From the NCBI GenBank assembly GCA_024138015.1, contig JAMXBB010000003.1, positions 33,102,537-33,166,536 on the forward strand: a DNA stretch of 64,000 nt, in the 5' to 3' direction. Below, in pieces: positions 58,107 to 64,000 of the stretch. The position numbers and the translations under genes are program-made. Below the pieces are notes generated by a model. It was not told the DNA's origin. It saw nothing but the letters and a program-made list of their open reading frames with translations, and did no database searches. This stretch comes from Lumnitzera littorea (Eukaryota > Streptophyta > Magnoliopsida > Myrtales > Combretaceae). The stretch's first letter is position 1. Every line of letters begins with the position of its first letter.

Positions 58107-60342
58107 ATTAAATTAATAAATTTTTATAAAATCTCAAAATTATTTTATAAATACAAATCATATAATTTGTGTGTTTGGAAAAAATTACATATTTTTATTT
58201 TTATTTTCTTTTTCCACCTTTATTTCTTTCTTTTTCTTTTCCTTTTTCTTTCTCAAATTTTTTTTCCTACTCTTCACGTTGGCTTCCAAAAATAAATAGC
58301 AGCCTATGTGCTCTTTTATCCAATTCCAAGTGTCTAATCATGAGAAGAAAAATAAAAAGGAATGATTGATTTTGTCTTATCACCATTGATGATCCATATT
58401 TGCTTTAGATCTTCTTTTCATTTTGTGTCTTTAATATCAAATTGCTGAACTCTTGTAGCTATTCACGTCTGGAGACTTCACAAATTGTAACACACAAAAT
58501 TTACACACACAAAGTTCACTTACCTTTTTCTTTTTGCAAACTGTGAACATCTTAACCCAATTTTTTTTTTTTAATTTTTTGGAAAAACTTATGAAGACAA
58601 ACTAGGAAGAAGGAAAAGAAGCTTCACTCTATTCAAAGCATTAAGGAATAATAGTATGTATTTTATATATTTATTTGTACTAATTATCTTGTGTATTTTT
58701 GTTGACACATGTATTTTAGAAATTATATGTAACCTTGGTATTTCCTTGTACATGTATGTTCATATATGTGTATAATTATTAAAGTATGTTTATATCTATA
58801 GTGTACATGTTATAGTAATTTTTATAAGTAATTTGTATAAAAACTTAGGTATATGTAAATGTACATATACGTATATAACATATATATATGTACTATGTGT
58901 TTTCTTTACTTATATACATATGTATGTATATGCAAATAGTATTTTTATTATATGATATAGGTATGTATGCGTGTATAGTAGATATGTATATATACTTGGT
59001 ATTTTATTATATAGTATACTATATGTATATTTCGGTTTACATAAATTTTGTTCCATGTGTATAATATACTATGTAATTGAAAAATATATACATATATAAC
59101 TACAAATTATAAATACTAGTATAATATAGTATAACTATATTAAAGGATATATATATATATATATATATATATATGGTATGCATAAGAACATACCATTGTG
59201 AAATTAAAAAAAAAATTTATTTTATAAATTTTGTATATATATATATATATATATATAAGTACTAGATGTGATGATTAAGTATATGTATTTGTGTGTAATA
59301 TTAATTATATTAAATATTTTAGTATATGTATATATGTATGTAGCATAACCGTATATGTATGTAAGTGTATAAAGTGCAATTATTTATATATATATACTCA
59401 TATGTATAGTGCCTAATATATTTAAGGTTAGGATAATATAATACATAGGTATATTATACGTATAAAATATGTATATGAATAGTATCGTATATGTAGAAAT
59501 ACAAGTATATTTAAATAGTACATACATAATATACTATAATATTAATTTAATAAATAAAGTGGTTTGATAAATATGAATCTATATATATATATATGTACCA
59601 TAACTTTGAAGAAGTTATAATAAATAATTAATTTAGAAAATTTAACAAAATATAGTAATGAATACTAATATATATATGACATAAAATACAAAAATAAGAA
59701 AATGTAGAAAAAGTACAAAAGTGACACATGGCATTCCCTTATGCTGCCATGTCATCAATTAGCTTAATTAATTAATTTTGTAATTAGAAAAGATAATAAA
59801 TAAATTAATTAATTAGAAAATTGATAAAGTAGAAAAATTTGAATTAATAAGTCTTAAACCTCAAAATTAGCAAAATAAGTAATTATGGTAAAATAGACTT
59901 AAAAATAAGAAAGTTACAAAACATAAGATTTAAATATTTATTAAATTGTAATTATATAAAGAAAAGTTTAAAATAATATTTTATAATTATTTAAATCAAA
60001 ATAATGAATTTCGTATATTTTTACATCATAGTCAAAACTGCGTATTATAATATTCAAAACGGACCTTACTATGAGAAAGTACATTCGAAAATAATCAAAA
60101 TGGACTATAATTTTATGAAAATCAAAGTTATATTAAAAAAGTTATATGTGATTAACAAAAGAGCTTGATTGGAAATTTTTATGTTTAGGTGATTGATTTA
60201 GGTAGTTATTACTAAATATATGAATAACTTAGCTATTTGACCCAAATATTTATTATTCCTTTCCTTTCTTAAATGTTAGGTTATCCTAAGATTGAGATCA
60301 ACTTATCTTTGAACTACTGCAATCCTTGACATTATTCATGGT
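58107..60342. other. AT-rich DNA, no gene seen
   Basis: A T-rich pyrimidine stretch (58185-58280) and then long runs of TATGTATATA-type sequence. No frame or RNA gene is supported. Confidence 0.6.
58860..59620. repeat. Clustered AT/GTAT microsatellites
   Basis: Pure TA runs at about 59149-59174, 59235-59257 and 59580-59593, within a broader TATGTATA-rich tract. Confidence 0.8.
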
Positions 60343-60768
60343 TGTAGACACCTCATTTTTGGCTCTCTTTTATTTTTCAAAATAGGTTATAAGGTCCTAG
60401 ATTAAACAAAATATAAAAAAATTAAAGAAAACCCAAAAAAAAAAAAATAGAAAAATAAGAAAACCCAAAAATATGAAGTTTAGGAAAATACAAAAAAAAA
60501 AGGAAAAAGCATAAAAAAATAAGAAATTTAGAAAAAATACAAAAAAATGGAAAAATTTAGAAATATATGTAAGTGACGAAAAATTGAAAAAATAGGGAAT
60601 TTAGAAAATAATAAAATTCTTTAGGTAGTTTAAACAAAATAGATTTTTTAATTTAAATTTAAATAAACTTTAATAAATGACTATTGGATCTAAGCTTAGA
60701 TTTGGATCTAGCCCAAGCAAACTTAGCTCATATGTGCAAATTGTACATATGAATAAGGTATAAGTGAA

Positions 60769-60832
60769 TGACCTAATGGTAAAATACTTGGACTAAGCGT
60801 ATGAACTTAGTTAGAGATCATGAGTTCAAGAC
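60769..60832 (+). ncRNA. tRNA-like motif within the LTR
   Basis: GACCTAATGGTAAAATAC resembles a tRNA D-arm/A-box and GAGTTCAAGAC a B box 40 bases on. Not a functional tRNA; probably a tRNA-derived insertion or old LTR component. Confidence 0.3.
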
Positions 60833-61030
60833 TTATTGGAGGCATAGGGATGTTTTTTATCCTTTTATTTTTCATTCAAACTTCATATGTGGCCACATGT
60901 CAAGCCATCACTGGGCTATGTGTTTGAAATTGACACATGGCGTTTTGTGATTGGACTAAACAACAAATTTTCTTTCTCTTTTTTCCTTCTTTTCTTTCCT
61001 TTTTCTTTTTCCTTCACTTTCTTGTTTAAA

Positions 61031-61570
61031 GAAATAAAAAGAGAGAGAGAGAAAATAGATACATGGGGCTCAATTCTCATTTGGCACAAGGGGAGAGGGG
61101 AATTTTAAAAACATATACACATACACAGAATAAGGGGGGATCTGTGAAAAAAAAAAACAAGGAGATCTCTCTCTCTTGGCCTAAGTCACTCTCTTTCCCA
61201 CTGACTCTCTCTCCCCCTACTGACTCTCTCATTCTCAAACTTGCTCTCTCTTAACTCTCTTTCACCCTCAATCGAAAAAACGTACATAGTACATATGGGA
61301 GGAAGGGAAGGGGGCTGGGGTTGGTGGAGGGGGACTTACTAAGCCGAACATGACTCTTTCTCTCTCCACTATCGAACTCTATTGGTCCTCTTTCTCTCCA
61401 CCCTCTCTCCATAGAATAAAATTAAACTTGATACCCTCTCTCTATCCATCTCCGACCGTGTACCTACATACCGCTAAAACACAAACACACACACTTACTT
61501 TAAACCCCGAACCATCCATACTTGGCCACCCTTTTAGCTCTCTCTCTTCGTATGATCTCACCTCACACGA
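61031..61570. repeat. Low-complexity GA then CT-rich tract
   Basis: A (GA)n run at about 61041-61051 and many CTCTCT blocks to 61550. A 116-codon frame (61350-61700) arises from this low complexity and is not considered a gene. Confidence 0.7.
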
Positions 61571-63152
61571 CCCATTATTGCACGACACTACATGTACAGT
61601 ACCAACACCTGATAGAGCCCATGCTCACAATCGCATGAAGCACTTCCACACACGAACAATTGAACTACGCAAGATATACACATACGCTATAATCTCTTAG
61701 CCACTACTATCCATAGACATAGCTATCCATCGCCATTGTGTTCTAGATCCAACCTAACACTGCATCCCTAGTTACTCAATCTATATTGTCTCTCTCATTT
61801 GAGCGACACCTTCTCCTTGATCCTCTCCTATACTCTACCACATGACCTACCATCGTGATCGCCACCAACAACCACCAAATGCGGTAGCATCGAAAATACC
61901 CTCCATTCTCCAATAGAATATTCATGAAAATCACCTTTCCCACTTGTTTTGGTGGCCAAATTAAACTGAAACACCCCCTTCAAACTACTATGTGCGACCC
62001 AACGACATAACCTGTAGAGCTTTGACTCAACTAGCGACTGGCGACTTACATGCCCCAGTTCGACCCATGCCCTTTCTCAATTTGGTCTAGCCTTGTGCTT
62101 TAGTTTAGGACCATATATTTTTTTATTTTATCTATTTATTTTATTTATTTCATTTTGATTATTTGTTGTAATTTGTAAATGTACTTGTAAATAAAAAAAA
62201 TAAAAAAAAAAAACGAAAAAGAAAAAAGAGAAAAGGAGGAGAAAAAGAGAAAAGAAAAAAAAGAGAAAAAAGTAGTTTATTTATTTGTTATTTTATTTAG
62301 CGTAATAGATAAAATAAAATAATAAATAATAAATAAATAAAAAAATAAAGAAGTAAAGAGTAAATAATAAATAAAATAAAATAATTGAGCAAAATGAAAT
62401 TCATTTTATCACTTAGGAAAAATAACTTTACAAAAATAAAAATAAATGGATTATTTTTTCTAAAATTAGGATGCCTTAGAATTTCCAAAAATCAAATCAA
62501 TTTAGGACCCTTAGAAAATTTTCTTCAAATAAATCAAAATAGGTAAAAATGTAAATTCGGTCGTTTTTCAAAAGTTAAAATCAATCAACTTGTTATGTTT
62601 TTGGTGAATGGACTACTGAAGTCTGATCCTAAATAGGGGGTACGTACATAAGTACGGAGGCATTTGTACATAAGTACGAGGCAACTTAAAATATGAAAAT
62701 TTTTATTTTTTCCATTTTCATAGATATTCATGTAAATTAATTAATTTAAGTCGCATGTGATATGATTAGTTATTTAGAAATAGAAAAAGGGTATTATTGA
62801 AAAGCGAATTTAAAATTAGAAAGTTAAAAAGTGGTATCTATTTAGAGTTTAATAAATTAGCTCCTAGATCTAGACCTTTAATTTTCAAAAGACCGTTTTA
62901 TAAAATGGTATAATCAATAGACCGGTAGCTAAGTTATAACCAATCCACCCAATTAATTATAACTAAACTCTTTTTCCTAACTTCGGTTGGTGGCAACTCT
63001 AAAGTACTTTCAAAATGTAAAAAGAGTCAATTTTCTTCAAATCCTAGTTAAGGGTAGGTATTAAATGGGTAGGGTTTAATACTGGTTAATTTGAAGGAAA
63101 CCTAATTTAAAAAGAAAAGAACCGGGAAAGTGAAAAACCAAGCTTGATAGCT

Positions 63153-63170
63153 TGGTGACTCCAATGGGGA
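63153..63170 (+). other. Primer-binding site, Arg-tRNA type
   Basis: TGGTGACTCCAATGGGGA matches the Tat/Ogre primer site TGGCGACTCC...TGGGGA with one C to T change in its first ten bases. It overlaps a perfect hairpin CCAAGCT-TGAT-AGCTTGG (63138-63155). Confidence 0.75.
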
Positions 63171-64000
63171 ACGTCAAGAGGGCTAACCACTTACAAACAT
63201 TCCGAAATTAGAATCACTTTTTTGATTACCGATGTCATTTAGTTGTTTGTTTATTTATTTATTTATTTATTGTGTTTGTTATTGACTTTATGCACAGATT
63301 TGTTTTAACTAGCATATTTATTTTGCAAATAGCATACATTGAGACATGAGGGGGTTCATTTGTTGCATCCAAGATGCAGGGTAGATGTGGTCAAACCTAA
63401 GCCGTTGTACGACGTTAGAAGGGAGGCCATTGTGTAAGTTTTGAGTGTAGTGGGGTAACTACTATTTGAGACTGATTAGGTTACCCCATTTATGCTCATC
63501 GTGACCAATGAAAGTGTTTTCTCAAAAAACAAGTGAGGTTATAGAGCTTAAGGACCTTTTAAAACCTACCCTAATTGTATATGCTCCCTTTTGAGTTAAT
63601 ATATTACCCTTAAGAAATTGCAACCCTACTAATCGTTCGAGAGTTTTAATACAATCAAGTTTTTTTAAAATTACAATAAGGTTGTAACTTAACGAGTAAT
63701 GTATTAACCCAAACGACCCTAACATCTGTATATTTCCTTTTTTTTTTCTTCTTTTGTTGCATTGAAGACTAATTCTTGTCCATAAAATGTGTAGACTTAA
63801 GATAGCAGATAACCAAGCAAATGATTAGGCGAATAATAGGCCACTAGACATCTTTAGGATCTGTGAATAGATGCTAAGAGATGAAATTGCCTATTTGAAG
63901 GAAAAACTTAAGTGTTTTGAGGCTTACAACTAGGCCTTAAGGTCCCTTCTAGGTTATTAGGGATACTTATGAGATAATAGAGGATATTAAGACTCGTATA
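63171..64000 (+). mobile_element. Start of the internal region of the Tat/Ogre-like element
   Basis: The leader after the primer site continues to the window end. No long frame; stops occur in all frames. Tat/Ogre elements have long leaders and an extra ORF before gag, so coding could begin beyond the window. A TTTA microsatellite lies at 63250-63272. Confidence 0.55.

Larger units (their letters stand above)
60343..63140 (+). repeat. 5' LTR of a Tat/Ogre-like gypsy element
   Basis: Begins TGTAGACACCTCATTTTTGG, the usual start of Tat/Ogre LTRs, and ends near AAAACCA (63140), 12 bases before an Arg-tRNA-type primer site. GGTTGGTGGCAACTC (62985) is a further block common in these LTRs. Length about 2.8 kb. 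It contains A-rich, GA and CT-rich low-complexity stretches, a tRNA-like piece and repeated GTACATAAGTACG motifs (62643-62685). The exact right end is inferred. Confidence 0.75.

Noticed and set aside
58860..59620. Matrix-attachment or promoter region
   Set aside because: Only AT microsatellite character is visible; nothing specific supports a regulatory role.
61350..61700. Open frame of 116 codons on +
   Set aside because: It arises from CT-rich low-complexity sequence inside a Tat/Ogre-like LTR and has no recognisable domain.

Overview
This is an AT-rich stretch of plant nuclear DNA, probably from a eudicot. The evidence is indirect: plant-type Ty1/copia and Ty3/gypsy retrotransposons primed by initiator-Met or Arg tRNA, solo LTRs, small DNA transposons with long inverted repeats, TTTAGGG-like runs and an integrated plant pararetrovirus. 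I found no convincing host protein gene, tRNA, rRNA or CRISPR array. Almost every coding stretch is a transposon or viral pseudogene broken by stops and frameshifts, so the window reads as nested heterochromatic repeat DNA.

Left part (1-10817): a degenerate short-period array (1-905), AT-rich DNA, a solo-LTR-like block with a TATA box (3917-5213), and a GC-richer decayed unit (5214-10631) with two TATA boxes and an ORF resembling the upstream ORF of Tat/Ogre-type gypsy elements. A small plus-strand RT piece follows (10632-10775). Next comes a nearly full-length but dead Ty3/gypsy element on + (10818-16730) with order gag-PR-RT-RNase H-IN.

Middle (16731-36560): a minus-strand Tat-like PR-RT gene is split in frame by a solo LTR (17062-20791) with a perfect 5-bp target duplication (CTTCT). 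This LTR carries an exact 430-bp duplication separated by a single N, almost certainly an unmerged assembly overlap. At 21361 the Tat gene is cut by an endogenous pararetrovirus (Caulimoviridae, badnavirus/tungrovirus-like). The virus is present as two head-to-head pieces. The minus piece (26872 down to 21361) carries coat/zinc-finger, protease, RT-RNase H and a tail. The plus piece (26873 to about 36560) carries small ORFs, movement protein, coat and zinc fingers. They share about 1.8 kb as inverted arms. A hAT-like MITE sits in the minus arm, and a copia element (27595-32383, 248-bp LTRs) interrupts an ORF of the plus piece.

Right part (36561-64000): a cluster of small DNA transposons, including a 1.09-kb Mutator-like element with inverted repeats of about 200 bp or more; a second copia of the same family on - (41563-46377, 258-bp LTRs); two further long solo-LTR-like blocks (50136-53678 with TSD ATGGT, and 54569-58106); AT microsatellites; and at the right edge the 5' LTR and Arg-tRNA primer site of a Tat/Ogre-like element (60343 onward) cut by the window end.

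The nesting gives a relative history: Tat element, then the solo LTR, gypsy element and virus pieces; then the MITE and copia inside the virus.
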